64,000 nt of DNA. Origin: Boothiomyces macroporosus. Taxonomy: Eukaryota; Chytridiomycota; Chytridiomycetes; Rhizophydiales; Terramycetaceae. The stretch is from NCBI GenBank assembly GCA_027604185.1, contig JADGKB010000024.1, positions 1 through 64,000 of the forward strand. The letters are read 5' to 3'. Of the stretch, positions 1 through 11,323 are shown in pieces (the stretch's first letter is position 1; the number at the start of each line of letters is the position of its first letter). Under the pieces are notes generated by a model. That model did no database searches. It saw nothing but the letters and a program-made list of their open reading frames with translations, and was not told the DNA's origin. The position numbers were made by a program, and so were the translations under genes.

Positions 1-141
1 ATGGGTGGGATTTAAAGGAGAGAAATTATACATGTCAGCAATTTTTTTGTTGTACGTTTTTAAATTTGTTCAACTTTGAAACCCCCCAATAAAATATTTT
101 AGCATAAAGTATTTCCATCCAGTTACCGATCCCCGTCGGAA

Positions 142-177
142 ATGGAAAAAATTCGTCTTCCAAAGCTAAAACTTTAA
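142..177 (+). other. Short upstream ORF of the NAPE-PLD-like gene
   Basis: An ATG at 142 opens an 11-codon frame that ends with TAA at 175-177. The last A of that stop is the first A of the ATG at 177 used by the main gene (TAATG overlap). This geometry could support stop-restart translation, but no 5' end of the transcript is known, so the uORF may lie outside the mRNA. Confidence 0.3.
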
Positions 178-1300
178 TGACGAAAATCACGAAAACGAAT
201 GGCAGAGAATTTCAAATTCCAAAGCCTACAGTGCCGCCATCGCACCATAATCCAAATGGAGGATTCATCAATCCTTGGAGCAGCTTTATTGCAGCATCTT
301 TTTCTGATGGATTCAAAATGATGAGAACGCTCCTTACGACTTCACCTAAACCAACCGTGAATGAACTTCCAAAAGTAGTAGACGTAGATTTCAAGAAAAT
401 CAGAGCAGTTAATGACGGAGAAGCCAAAGAGACAATGCTGGTAATCATTTTTAACGCAGGCAACTTGGTTGGGGCATGCTGCAATGCTGGTATCAGTAAA
501 AGGCTCAAACGTACTGTTTGATCCGTGTTTATCAGAAAGATGCTCACCAGTGTCTTTTGCAGGACCAAAGAGACTCGTTCCTCCACCTTGCAAATTTGAA
601 GTAACCATAATTAACCCAGGAACTACCGAATGTCGATGTAGTTGTTATCAGTCATAACCACTACGACCATTTGGACTTGCCTGTAATGCAGAAGTTGGCA
701 AAGAAGGATACCTGGTTCTTTGTGCCGTTGGGAAACAAAGATTTGTTGGTAGAATCTGGAATTGCAAATGTGGTCGAGTGTGATTGGTGGGATGAATATC
801 AAGTATCGAATGACAGGTTTGATATAAAGATTGCTTGCACTCCTTGCCAGCATTTCACTGGTAGATCTTTGACAGATAGATTTAAAACCTTGTGGAGCTC
901 ATGGGTTTTAATGTCTGGAGAGAAGCGCTTCTTTTTTGGTGGTGATACTGGCTATAGAACTGTTAGAGAAGGAATGGATGAAGAAACAGCACCAGTTTGT
1001 CCTGCGTTCAAGGAAATTGGTGAAAAATACGGACCATTTAATCTTTCTGCTATTCCAATTGGTGCATATTCTCCAAGATGGTTCATGTCTGCTGTGCACT
1101 GTAATCCAAGGGATGCCGTGGACGTTCATGTAGATATTAAATCTCAAAAGTCTGTGGGTATGCACTGGGGAACTTTTATCTTGACAAACGAGCCAGTCAA
1201 TGAACCTCCTATTAAATTATTGGAAGAAATGAAAAAACGAGGGCTAGATCCAAACGCTTTTCATGTAGTTGATATCGGAGGTAATGTCGCTGCTGTGTAG
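177..1300 (+). CDS. NAPEPLD: NAPE-hydrolysing phospholipase D-like metallo-hydrolase
   Basis: Exons 177-440, 460-600 and 620-1300 give 361 residues, close to the usual length. Both introns are exactly 19 nt, and splicing restores the alignment at TWVGHAAM and at the zinc site. The family cleaves N-acyl-phosphatidylethanolamine to N-acylethanolamine plus phosphatidic acid on membranes. Visible marks are the metallo-beta-lactamase motif SHNHYDH near residues 146-152, GGDTGY further on, GAYSPRWFMSAVHCNP, and the late MHWGTF motif. The family's characteristic FDPCLSERCSPVSFAGPKR stretch is present. The ATG at 177 was chosen because an upstream ATG at 142 is out of frame. No signal peptide is evident. 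Substrate preference is inferred from the family. Confidence 0.92.
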
Positions 1301-1527
1301 TGGGCGGCTTGCAAATCACATTGTGCGGCGAAACTTGAATTTTGTCAACCAACCCCAATAAATTCTTTCAAAGTTATGGGTCGCGGCAATGTCTGTTTTT
1401 AATTTAATATAGAATTACTGTGCAGGGCCCTAAATATCTGTTGCTGTTGTCTGTCTTTCAAGATCAGTCACACGCCACTTCAATATATTTTGGCGAAGGA
1501 GGGCCGTGAAATTTGACAAGTTAAGAA

Positions 1528-1802
1528 ATGCCATCTGCTGAATTCGAAAAAGGTATCTCTAGGTCTAACCGGTAGCCGCTGAAGACGCAAAGAACTTGCC
1601 AACCAAGCCATCAAACGACGACCTCTTAACCCTCTACGCTTTGTTCAAGCAAGCTACCGTTGGTGATTGCAACACCGACCGCCCTGGAATGCTTGACTTT
1701 ACCGGAAGAGCTAAATGGGACGCATGGAATGCAATTAAAGGAACTTCCCAAGCAGACGCTGAAACAAAGTACATTGCTAAGGTCAAGTCTCTTCAAGGTT
1801 AA
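1528..1802 (+). CDS. ACBP: Acyl-CoA-binding protein
   Basis: Exons 1528-1552 and 1576-1802 encode 83 residues, the normal size for this cytosolic four-helix protein. It binds medium and long acyl-CoA esters and delivers them to lipid synthesis and beta-oxidation. The 23-nt intron is removed to join MPSAEFEKA to AEDAKNLP. The acyl-CoA signature is clear: [19 protein letters not shown], then [11 protein letters not shown], then [13 protein letters not shown]. It follows the NAPE-PLD-like gene by 227 bp and converges on the methyltransferase gene 71 bp downstream. Confidence 0.97.
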
Positions 1803-1873
1803 ATAAACAATGATTGTAATTCTACCCACAATTCAAGTTGCGCCTTTCCTAGAACCCAGATACTATTTATTCA

Positions 1874-3274
1874 TTACTTTTTTGTTACAATTATGGCCAT
1901 GTTTCTGGGACTAACATCGGGATCAGCCATTGCAATTAAATCCACATTAAAGTTATTTTCTGACATGTAGATACAACGATCTGTTAAGATGAGGGACTCT
2001 ATCACATTGGCCAGCATGGTTCTTAGTGTCCATATTGCAGCTATCTGGCTTTGAACAGAAGCGTACCACTCAAATGTGCCAAGCACCAGGCCATCCTCTA
2101 ATTTTTGTTCGCATCCTAATCGTTCAAGTGCGGCTTTGGTATACGTTACTGGGTTTGTGCACGCCTGTGCCCCCAGCTTCTTTATCGCTACTTCCCCGTT
2201 GGTAGATTTTATAGCGTCAGATTGGTCTTGAGAGGTAATAACTATCTTGTTATCCACAAGTAATTTTTGCAAAACTGATCTGTAAAATAATCGACGCAAT
2301 GACTCTTTGATTGCTGGGTAATCTTCCCATCTCTGTGCAGCTTGACTATGTTACAGCCAGTTTTACCATGATACCATTCTGTTGTGAAGACCAAGCTGAT
2401 ATGGTTTTAATGGACTGGACAATGGGAAGCCTACTAAATCGCTTTCATTTGAGCTTTCAGTCAGTAGCTGATAGCAACCTACGGTGAAAATACTCTTACA
2501 CCCAAGATTAACAAGCCCAGCTACATTTGCTTTTGTATACTTTTTAAAACCATCAAGCATGGAGACAGCCAGGTTACCGCAAGTATGTAGCCCACAAATT
2601 ATCCAAGTCTTGTTTGTAACATCTGGAAAACTCGATTCTACTTTATCAAATATTGCTTCAAAGCCATCTTGGATTGAAATCTTTCCAGTCATGAACCTTA
2701 ATACTCCTCTGACTTGCTTCTGATGAAGGGAATACAGATTCAGAATCCTTTTCGCCCGCTGTTCACCGCCAGAGGTTTGCAAGATATCGCTATCCACAGC
2801 AATAACATTATATCCATACTGATAAGCTAATACTGACGACAAATATCCTTGTCCAGCGCCAAAATCCAGGATATGTGTAACACCATTCTTTACACAAATA
2901 TCATCAATATACACCGCAGTTGATTTTACTTCGGCAATCTTTTTCTGCTTCATCCCAATTTCTACTTCCTTGTCCAACTGACAATATTTTAAATCGTTTG
3001 ACGGAAATCTATTCAAACCCAAATTTGTTGCTTTATGGATAAACTCCTTTAACGAATCTGGCCATGACGGATCCACTTTGCCTTTTGCTACTATATCACA
3101 GAGAGTTTCCAGTCTCTCAAACTGGAGAAACTTCCAATCATCAGGAAATTTTGTATTCCAATAATCAGTAATTAAAAAATCAATCGCAAAGAAATCCGAT
3201 AGCCAGGAAAATTCCTGTATGAAAGCCTTCAATTCATCGATGGTTTGAATTGTTTGCGATAAATTTTTAGACAT
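1874..3274 (-). CDS. METTL25/RRNAD1-family methyltransferase
   Basis: Exons (transcript order) 3274-2367 and 2345-1874 encode 459 residues; one 21-nt intron is removed within NRMVSC-QAAQRW. The SAM-binding loop ILDFGAGQGYLSSVLAYQ is followed by VIAVDS (acidic ribose contact), and the family motif GLHTCGNLA and the NLGC strand are present, as in METTL25 and METTL25B (Methyltransf_32). Human members have been linked to ribosomal protein or rRNA methylation; the substrate here is not known. The start codon lies only 28 bp from the divergent start of the DHX37 gene. Confidence 0.82.
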
Positions 3275-3302
3275 TTTGGAATTTTTTTTTTCAAAGTTAA
3301 TT
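3275..3302. promoter_or_regulatory. 28-bp bidirectional promoter spacer (METTL25-like / DHX37)
   Basis: The whole space between two divergent start codons is 28 bp. It is a T-tract followed by CAAAG and a short A/T stretch. The same T-tract to C(GC) to A-tract layout recurs in other divergent spacers of this window. Promoter function is inferred from position only. Confidence 0.45.
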
Positions 3303-6300
3303 ATGAAAAACAAGAAAATAAAAGGAGCTGGATTCAATGCCAAAGCTAGATTAGGACATTCTAAAGGAACCGGAGCCCAAGTACCCGAAATGCTTTTACC
3401 CGGAGAGAAAGGACCGTCAGGACCGACAATCGAATTGCCAGAGAATCCAAAGGTTGTTAAAATGAATGCAAAAAAGAAAAAGAGAATGGAAGCCTTCATT
3501 GCTAAACAGCTGAAAAAAGATGCTCGTGTGGGACTGTATGAGAAGCTCGCTCAGAATTCTTTTTCGTCAGAATTATTACGATCCAGCAAGAAATTAGGGA
3601 CAGCGGTAATCATATGCTAATACAGAAATTAAGCGCAAAGGAGAAATTGGTGCAAGCATTGAAAGAAGAAAGAGCTGGAGTGCCGCGTACAGATTCATCT
3701 GTCGCATTGGTGAAAGAAGTAGAAGTTGCAGATTGGGATACGGCAATGGATGAAGAGGAGCTGGATTTGACAGATAAGGAAATGGATTTGGTAGACAGTC
3801 AATTGTCCGAAAAAGAACAAGGATTATCTTTATTGGAACGAGCATTTGGAAATAACAAGGCGCCTGAAGTTTTTGAATCAAGTCATCATGGTGCAACTAA
3901 AGAGACAAAGGAAAGCAGCTTTGGTAGTGCGCTTAAGCCTACCTTGGGAAGCGCTCTAAAACAGCCGTTTGGTGGAGCTTTAAAAAGCCAACCAGGAAGT
4001 GCTTTAAAAAGAAAAGATAAAACGACAGACGACAAAGAATCGAAAAAGCCAAAGATTGAAGACTCTTCAGATGAAGAAGTGACTGAGGAACAAACTTTGT
4101 GGGCTGCAAATGTTGTTGCGGGGGAAAAATTAAAGCAATCGACAAAATCTGAAGAGCCAAAAAAGACGATACTCAAGTTTAATCCGACTCCGATTACAGA
4201 AGAAGATAAATTATCTTCATACCATGTGCCAGTGAGTAGAACGGAAGAAATCCAATTGGCAAGAATGTCCTTGCCTGTGGTTGGTGAAGAACAACCTATA
4301 ATGGAAACCATCATGGCTAACGACGTGACTATATTATGTGGTGAAACTGGGTCTGGAAAAACAACACAGTAATTGAATATTGAATATAGAGTACCACAAT
4401 TCTTATACGAAGCTGGATTTGGAGATAAAAAGCATCCTAAATATCCAGGAATGATTGGAATTACTCAACCCAGAAGAGTTGCTGCGGTGAGTATGGCCAA
4501 GAGAGTTGCGGAGGAAATGCAATTGACAAATGGCCAAGTTTCGCATCAAATTAGATATGATAAAGGTCAAACTGGTGTAAATACACGTATCAAGTTTATG
4601 ACTGACGGTATTTTGTTAAGAGAACTTAGCTCAGCAGCCGAGTTGAACGCTGAATCGAAAAAAGGGTCAGATCTCCTGCTTACTTCATACTCTTGCATAA
4701 TAATTGATGAAGCCCACGAAAGAACTATTGGAACTGATATTCTTATTGGCTGGCTCACTAGAATCGTCGCACTTCGAAATTCTGGTAAAATCAAAGGCGT
4801 CAAGCCTCTTAAACTGGTGATCATGTCCGCAACTTTACGAGTCGAAGATTTTACTCTTAATACGACATTATTCCCAAAATCCCCTCCTCCGGTCATAAAA
4901 GTTGATGGAAGACAGCACAAAGTCGTTGTCCACTACAATAAGAAAACTCCAGAGCTTGATTTCATGACTGAAGCATTTAAAAAGATTGTGAAAATACACA
5001 CAAAGTTGCCGCATGGTGGTATCCTCGTGTTTGTCACTGGACAACAGGAAGTGCAGATTCTATGCAAAAAGCTGAAGAAAATGTTTCCACAACAAAATGA
5101 AAAGGATAATAAGCCTCAAAACAACAAGGAAATTGAAGAAATAGGAGATATTTATGGCACAGATGATGTTGATGCCGCAAAAGCAGATGGCGACTTTGAG
5201 TGGGACAGTGCTGGTGTGGATGATTTTGAAGAAATGGTTAAAAATGAAGAATTATCAGATGAGGAGGAAGAAGAAGTGGAAATATTAAACGGAACTGTTG
5301 AAGATGAAGAAGTCGAAGCCCATCTACCAAGGAATGCACTGGGCGAAGCTCTAAAGAAGGTTCCTCTTCATGTTTTACCATTGTACTCTCTTCTTCCCAC
5401 ATCAGAGCAGATGAAAATCTTTGCGCCTGTACCAGAAGGCTCTAGACTGGTCGTAATTGCAACAAACGTTGCGGAAACTAGTTTGACCATTCCTGGGATA
5501 AAATATGTCGTGGATTGTGGAAAAGCAAAAGAAAGAAGATATGATTCGCAAACTGGTATCCAGAATTTTCAAATTGCCTGGACCTCACAGGCATCAGCAG
5601 ACCAAAGGGCAGGTCGTGCTGGTAGATTGGGGCCAGGTCATTGTTACAGGCTTTTTTCATCTGCAGTATTCCACAACTACTTTGAAAAGTTTTCCAAACC
5701 AGAGATTCTTCGAACTCCCATACAAGGTGTTGTATTGTCGATGAAAGCAATGGGAATGAATCAAGTTGTTGGATTCCCATTTCCTACACCTCCAAACAGG
5801 GATCACCTGAAAGATGCGGAAACCCTACTCAAGTATCTTGGTGCCGTTGGGGATGACTTGAAGATTACCCAAGAGGGAAGAAAAATGGCTAAATTCCCTG
5901 TGCATCCTAGATACGGTAAGATGTTGGTTGTTGCCAGTCAATATGGGTTGGATATTTTACCATATATTGTGGCAATTGTTGCTGGAATGAGTGTTGGGGA
6001 AATTTTTGTTCGAGATTTGGATTTGCTAGTCGATAAGAAAGATGATGAGGAAAGTGATGACTTTGATGACAATGAAAAGGAAGAGAGAAAGAAAAAGAGA
6101 GGGCAATATTACAAGAAAATGCAGGTAAGACTTGTTCTGACAACAGAATTTTTCAGGTGTAAATCCTACTTCTGATTTACTAATGCTTTTGAGAGCAATT
6201 GGTGCATACATTGCAGAATCAAAAAAGAGTGCAAACTTGGAAAAGTTTTGTGAGGCAAACTACTTGCGACCTAAAGCTATGGACGAAACAGTAAAGCTGA

Positions 6301-7274
6301 TGAAGCAGTTGATGAATATTGCAAAATCTTGCTTCAAGTTTCCATCAGAATTAGACATTACCCTGGCTCCACCAACGGCTAAACAGGAAGCACTAGTTCG
6401 ACAAGCACTGTTGACCGGATACGTTGACTGCGTCGCAAAGCTTGACGAGAAGGAAAGTGGATTTGGTAAACATGCTGTCCCTTGTTATTCGACAATTTGG
6501 TCCCTTCCAAATGAACAATTTGTCATCCACCCATCGTCATGTATATTTAGAAATAGACCAGCACCAAAATGGATTATTTATGATCAAGTACAGGGCAAAC
6601 AACAAATATTTGGGCCAGATGGTGAATTACTGCAATTAAGAGACAAAAGTCAAAACATTGAAAAACGCTGGCTTAAAGGTGTGACTGTGATAAATGAAAA
6701 GTGGTTGTTTAATCAGGCAAAGAATTTGCTCAACCACGGCAGTTTCCTTGACCAGCCAGAACCAAAGTATGTCAAAAAAAGAGACTGTGTTCAAGCTTAC
6801 ATTACCCCAACATTTGGGCCCAAACTGTGGCAGCTTCCTATCACTGAAATAGATGTTGAAGACACAAACTTTTCAGCTTGTTGGTTTGCCAAAGCTCTCC
6901 TGGAAGGTGTAGTTGACTTTGGATTACCGCAATCCAAAAATGCATTTTACAAACTGGCACCACATCTGTTGACTAAACCTGGCGTACTAAGCAAATCTTG
7001 GGCTAAAAACCAGCCAAGGGTTTACAATCTATTAAACTCGCTAACCAAAGAAGAGGTCGTTTCCCAATCTGATCTAATAGAAAAATGGTAAGTCATAATT
7101 AATTCCAGGTCTGAAGATTCGAAATTCTTGCTAGAGCCGTACTTGCTTTGGGTCCCAAAAGATTTTCATACTGTAATCACTCAATATTGGCCGCCAGCAG
7201 ATATTCGCGGGAACACGATAAAGGAAAAGGCTGGTTTGATTGAGGCAATCACTAAAATTATTGCTGATGCTTAA
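3303..7274 (+). CDS. DHX37: DEAH-box RNA helicase DHX37/Ecm16 (Dhr1)
   Basis: Exons 3303-3605, 3626-4368, 4390-6124, 6147-7087 and 7109-7274 encode 1295 residues. Introns are 20, 21, 22 and 21 nt. The protein is a U3 snoRNP-associated helicase for 18S rRNA maturation in the nucleolus. An acidic, lysine-rich N-terminal third includes GSALK repeats. The helicase core shows GETGSGKTTQ (around 340), DEAH near 455, SATLR, the TNVAETSLTIPG motif and QRAGRAGR, then helicase-associated and OB-fold domains with PRVYNLLN. The second intron cuts directly after the Walker A loop, between TTQ and VPQF. A strongly acidic insert sits between the RecA lobes, as in Ecm16. Confidence 0.95.
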
Positions 7275-7312
7275 TATATGTGTAATTTTCTAAAAATATT
7301 TTTTCATCCAGA

Positions 7313-8023
7313 ATGGCTCCTTTCTTTGGGTAAGTAACCATCAGATCTTGACCGATCACTGAGCAGGACTAATGCCATAGCAAAATCTATTCATATGCAA
7401 ACAATCCTCGTGTCCAAAAGGCCTTAATTGCTGCTAAATACAACAAATTGGATGTTCAAGAAAGTATAATTTCAGTCGGAAAGGAAAACACTTTGCCTGA
7501 ATTCCTTGCAAAGTTCCCATTAGGAAAGGTACCTGCATTTGAAGGAGCGGATGGGTTTACAGTGTACGAAAGTAATGCAATTGCCTACTATGTTGCAAAC
7601 CAAGAAGGAACCCAATTGTTGGGCAAAAACGAAAAAGAAGCCGCATTGGTTCAACAATGGGTTGTATTTGCTGACAACGAGTTTTCTCAAGCAGCTGCAG
7701 CATGGCTGTACCCAATCTTTGGTATTGTCCCGTACAATGAAGAGGCAACCAACAAAGCCAAGGAAAACGTCAAGAAGTCTTTAACTGGGCTCAACAGACA
7801 TTTGGCCAACAAAACTTTCCTTGTTGGAGAACGTGTTACCTTGGCTGATATCGTCTTGGTGACCTGTCTCTATGACTTTTTTGATTTAGTCTTTGATCCT
7901 GCATTTATGGCTCCATTCAAGCACGTACAGCGCTGGTACGTTACTGCTGCTAACCAACCGCACTTTAAAGCAGTCCTTGGAGAAGTTAAGCTTTGCCAAA
8001 AGATGAAGGTTGCCAAAAACTGA
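7313..8023 (+). CDS. GST-only eEF1B-gamma paralogue
   Basis: Exons 7313-7329 and 7381-8023 encode 219 residues. The protein matches the glutathione-transferase half of translation elongation factor 1B gamma (LPEFLAKFPLGKVPAFEGA, ESNAIAYYVA, ERVTLADIVL) and stops just before the linker where the neighbouring full-length gene continues. It lacks the C-terminal eEF1G domain. The first intron is 51 nt, unusually long here, and sits after the codons for MAPFFG, the same place as in the paralogue. It is a tandem duplicate of the gene that starts 191 bp downstream. It may retain GST activity or act as a shortened gamma subunit; this is open. Confidence 0.88.
7330..7380 (+). other. 51-nt first intron of the GST-only eEF1B-gamma paralogue
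   Basis: This intron begins GTAAGTAACC and ends GGACTAATGCCATAG. It is more than twice the usual length in this window, and its position matches the 50-nt intron of the next gene. Branch-like CTAAT lies close to the acceptor, as in the tiny introns. Confidence 0.85.
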
Positions 8024-8214
8024 TTATCATCCATCAATAAACCATCATCTCCAAAGTTACCAAATATAACCGCCTTTGACAGTAATAACCAGCAGTCCCT
8101 TTCTCTAAGGTGATTAGTAATATGATTTCACTGATTCATTTGACAGTTTTGCTCAGCCACACCTCCTATGGAAAAAAAGCGAATTCAGTTTTTTTTTCTA
8201 CTATCAGATCTCAA

Positions 8215-9512
8215 ATGGTTTTCGGGTAAGTGCGATTCGCTTTGAATGATTATCAAGAGCAGAACTAATCCTTAGAAAAATCTACACCTATCCAAACAAC
8301 CCACGTGTTCAAAAGGCTTTGATTGCTGCCAAGTACAACAACCTTGAAGTTCAAGAAAACATTGTCGCCATTGGAAAAGACAACACCACCCCAGAATTCC
8401 TTGCCAAATTCCCACTTGGAAAGGTCCCAGCCTTCGAAGGTGCTGATGGATTCACCCTTTTCGAAAGCAATGCTATTGCTTACTACGTTGCCAACAAGGA
8501 AGGAACCCAACTCTTAGGAAAGACCCGCAAGGAAGCTGCCTTGGTTCAGCAATGGGTCGCTTTTGCTGACAATGAATTTGGACCAACTGCTGCTGCTTGG
8601 TTGTACCCAATCTTAGGCTTCTACCCTGTCAACGAAGCTGCTACCAACAAGGCTAAGGAAGATGTCAAGCGCACTCTTTCTGCTCTCAACAAGCACTTGG
8701 CTACCAAGACTTTCCTTGTCGGTGAACGTGTTACCTTGGCTGACATTGTTTTGGTTACATCCCTCTTAAGATTCTACGAATTAGTTTTCGACAAATCTTT
8801 CTTGGCTCCATTCAAGAATGTCCACCGTTGGTTCACTACTTGTGTAAACCAACCACAGTTCAAATCTGTCCTTGGAGAAGTTAAATTCTGTGAAAAGATG
8901 CGCGTTGCTGATGCTTCTGCTGCTCCAAAGGCTGCTGCTCCAGCTAAAGAAGCTAAGCCAGCAAAGGAAGCTAAACCAGCTCCAGCCAACGAAGATTTGC
9001 AAAAGGCTCTCGATGCTGAAGCTGCCAAGCCAAAGGAAAAGAACCCATTAGACCTCTTACCAAAATCTTCCTTTGTCTTGGATGAATGGAAAAGATTCTA
9101 CTCCAACAACGACACCAGACCAACTGCTGTAGACTGGTTCTGGAACCACTTTGACCCTGAAGGTTACTCTATTTACAAAGTTGACTACAAGTACAATGAT
9201 GAATTGACCCTTGTATTCATGTCTGCTAACCTCATCGGAGGATTCTTCCAACGTCTTGACCACATGAGAAAATACCTTTTCGCATCTTTGGTCGTTTTGG
9301 GTGAAAACAACAACAGCAAAATCACTGGTTACTTTGTAGTCCGTGGATCTGAAATTCCATTCGGAATCCAAGACACTGTTGACTATGAATCCTACAACTT
9401 TGAAAAGGTTGACCCATCCAACAAGGCAGTCCGTGAACGTGTCAACGCTATCTTTGCTTGGGACGAAAAGATTGATGGAGTCAAGTTTGCTGATGGTAAA
9501 ATCTTCAAATAA
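8215..9512 (+). CDS. EEF1G: Translation elongation factor 1B gamma (full length)
   Basis: Exons 8215-8225 and 8276-9512 encode 415 residues. Domains in order: GST-like N-terminal half to about residue 205, an Ala/Lys/Pro linker with repeated AKEAKPA units, then the eEF1G C-terminal domain (KNPLDLLPKSSF, NDTRPTAVDWFWNHFD, DHMRKYLFASLVV, FGVxG-type region ending KIFK). It anchors the eEF1B exchange complex that recharges eEF1A with GTP. The first coding exon is only 11 nt and the intron is 50 nt. The coding sequence is more C-rich at third positions (ACC, TTC, AAG) than its neighbours, as expected for a very highly expressed gene. Confidence 0.97.
8226..8275 (+). other. 50-nt first intron of eEF1B-gamma
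   Basis: The intron starts GTAAGTGCGA and ends GAACTAATCCTTAG. With its paralogue it is one of only two introns of about 50 nt that I could place with certainty. It may carry expression-enhancing information, as 5'-proximal introns of translation genes often do in fungi; that is inference. Confidence 0.85.
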
Positions 9513-9713
9513 ATTACTCATTTCACTTTGCAATTTTGTTTTCCAGTCACGCTTGTATCGCAGTACTATCGATATACAACTCATGATCCATACAACTGCT
9601 ATGCTAAAACATCAGCCGTCTCTCGATTGTTTTTGAGGCGCCCACTTTTATTGTTCTCTAATCAGATGGCTTAAAATTGGGCGAATTTTTGTGTGACATC
9701 AGATGAGCTTAAA

Positions 9714-10282
9714 ATGGGAGAGACTTTCAACCGCAATTTAATTAAAACCATGGTCTCTGAAATGCAATTTCCAATGACTGATATCAGCCTGCAAGTAGAA
9801 ATACCATCACCATACCGATTCCGCCCATTAATGAAAAGCGACTACCAACCATTCCTGAAATTGCTCTCCCAATTGACTTCAGTCGGCAATATCTCTGAAT
9901 CCCAATTCGACAGTATATCTTTCTAATCGTAGATCAATTCGACTGGCTAGTAAACCACAATGATACCCAAAGAACTCTTGTTATTGAAAACACCGAGAAT
10001 AACCAGCTTGTTGGTTCAGGCAGTATCATTGTTGAAAGAAAGTTCATTCACGAATGCGGTATGGTCGGCCATATTGAAGATATCGTTATATGTGAATCTA
10101 CTAGAGGCAAGAAACTTGGCAAGTGCTTGATTGATCAACTTGCGCATATAGGAGAAACTATGGGGTGCTACAAAGTATTGCTAAGCTGTGCCGAAAAGAA
10201 TGTTGGCTTCTATGAAAAGTGTGGATTAACGAGAAAGGAAGTCACCATGGCTCGATATTTCATAGTATACCCTTCTTCGTAA
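9714..10282 (+). CDS. GNA1: Glucosamine-6-phosphate N-acetyltransferase (GNAT family)
   Basis: Exons 9714-9912 and 9933-10282 (20-nt intron) encode 182 residues, the usual size. The enzyme makes N-acetylglucosamine 6-phosphate from acetyl-CoA, a step toward UDP-GlcNAc for chitin and glycoproteins. Visible: YRFRPLMKSDY near the start, HIEDIVICESTRGKKLGKCL (acetyl-CoA loop), the strand YKVLLSCAEKN and VGFYEKCGL, all typical of Gna1. The intron falls inside SQFD-NQFDW. The stop codon is 8 bp from the convergent stop of the next gene. Confidence 0.93.
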
Positions 10283-10290
10283 TAAAGATT

Positions 10291-11307
10291 TTATTCTATT
10301 TGATTTAGTATCTTTTGTGCTAGCAAGCTGGTGGACGTTGGTGTCATTGGAGAAGAGTTTATCTTGTCCAACTTGTCACGGAGTTGTTTAGTCAAGTGCT
10401 GCTTTGATCCTGGTGACTCTACCGGAATACATTCAATCAAAAGAGGTAAAAGCCGAATGAATTTCTGTCGAAGCTATCGTAAACGCAAATTTACATTGTG
10501 ATCTTGAATTCTAGTGGTTTCCCTCATAGTGATATCAAACAAAACGGTAATGTCGTTTGTATAAAAGAAATTTGGGAATTGAATCGAAAGCGAGGTTAAT
10601 AAATCAACCATTAACTCTTGCATGTAGGCAGACTCTACCATTATATCATTGTACCTTCGCGGTTATAAACAAATATCATTGCCAGTGAAATCTCCTTTCG
10701 CCAATGGCCAATTTCATCAGATCCAAATACATTCAACAGTGTTTGAGAGATATCTCCGCTCTTTTTGGAAAACTGGCCTTGAAGGACAAGCAACAGTACT
10801 ATAGCTGAATTTGTATATTCCTCATTCTGGTAATATTGATCATACACTGTTTGGCAGACTCTGGTAATATATTTCGAGTTGAATATTTCCAATTCGCTGT
10901 TTGTCAGCTCATGACACTGAAGTAATTCGACAAGCAGCAAGTGCGACAAATGGGATTCACGAGGCGAGTTGATATCAACTAGCACCGTGAACCAATCCTC
11001 ATCGCACAGTTTTCGATAGATATTTGGCACCACATGCCCAAGCGATAGTAAAATTGATAAATGCGCTGAAACCTGGATCAAAAACCAACTACATTTGGAT
11101 ACAATTCGTTGGTGATCAACTTGATATCGTCAAAAATATCGAATTCATGAATTTCCTGAATAATTATTTCCAAATGGCGAAGCGAAACATTGTACTGTGA
11201 AACCAGATCCAATATTTCAATGAAATCTTCTCTAGACGATCTTTCTCTATATTTCTGTAATTCTATTGTTAGAATTGCTTACGATCCAGCAGCTCTTGTG
11301 GATCCAT
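10291..11307 (-). CDS. SPIN90/Ldb17/Dip1-like protein
   Basis: Exons (transcript order) 11307-11283, 11262-11093, 11072-10655, 10634-10495 and 10473-10291 encode 311 residues; introns are 20, 20, 20 and 21 nt. The sequence is an all-helical, armadillo-like protein. The stretch around FYTNDITVLFDITMRE followed by RQKFIRLLPLLIECIP resembles the leucine-rich domain of SPIN90/WISH and yeast Ldb17/Dip1, which activate Arp2/3 to seed linear actin filaments at endocytic sites. Identity rests on that motif from memory, so it is moderate. The start codon is 16 bp from the divergent VPS60 start. Confidence 0.6.
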
Positions 11308-11323
11308 TTTTTTGCAACAATTT
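11308..11323. promoter_or_regulatory. 16-bp divergent spacer (SPIN90-like / VPS60)
   Basis: Only 16 bp separate the two divergent ATGs, the shortest such spacer in the window. It consists of a T-tract, GCAAC and AATTT. Both 5' UTRs must be almost absent or overlap the opposite gene. Confidence 0.45.

Noticed and set aside
7330..8275. snoRNA or other RNA gene inside the 50-nt eEF1B-gamma introns
   Set aside because: The introns are too short and the two sequences share only their ends.
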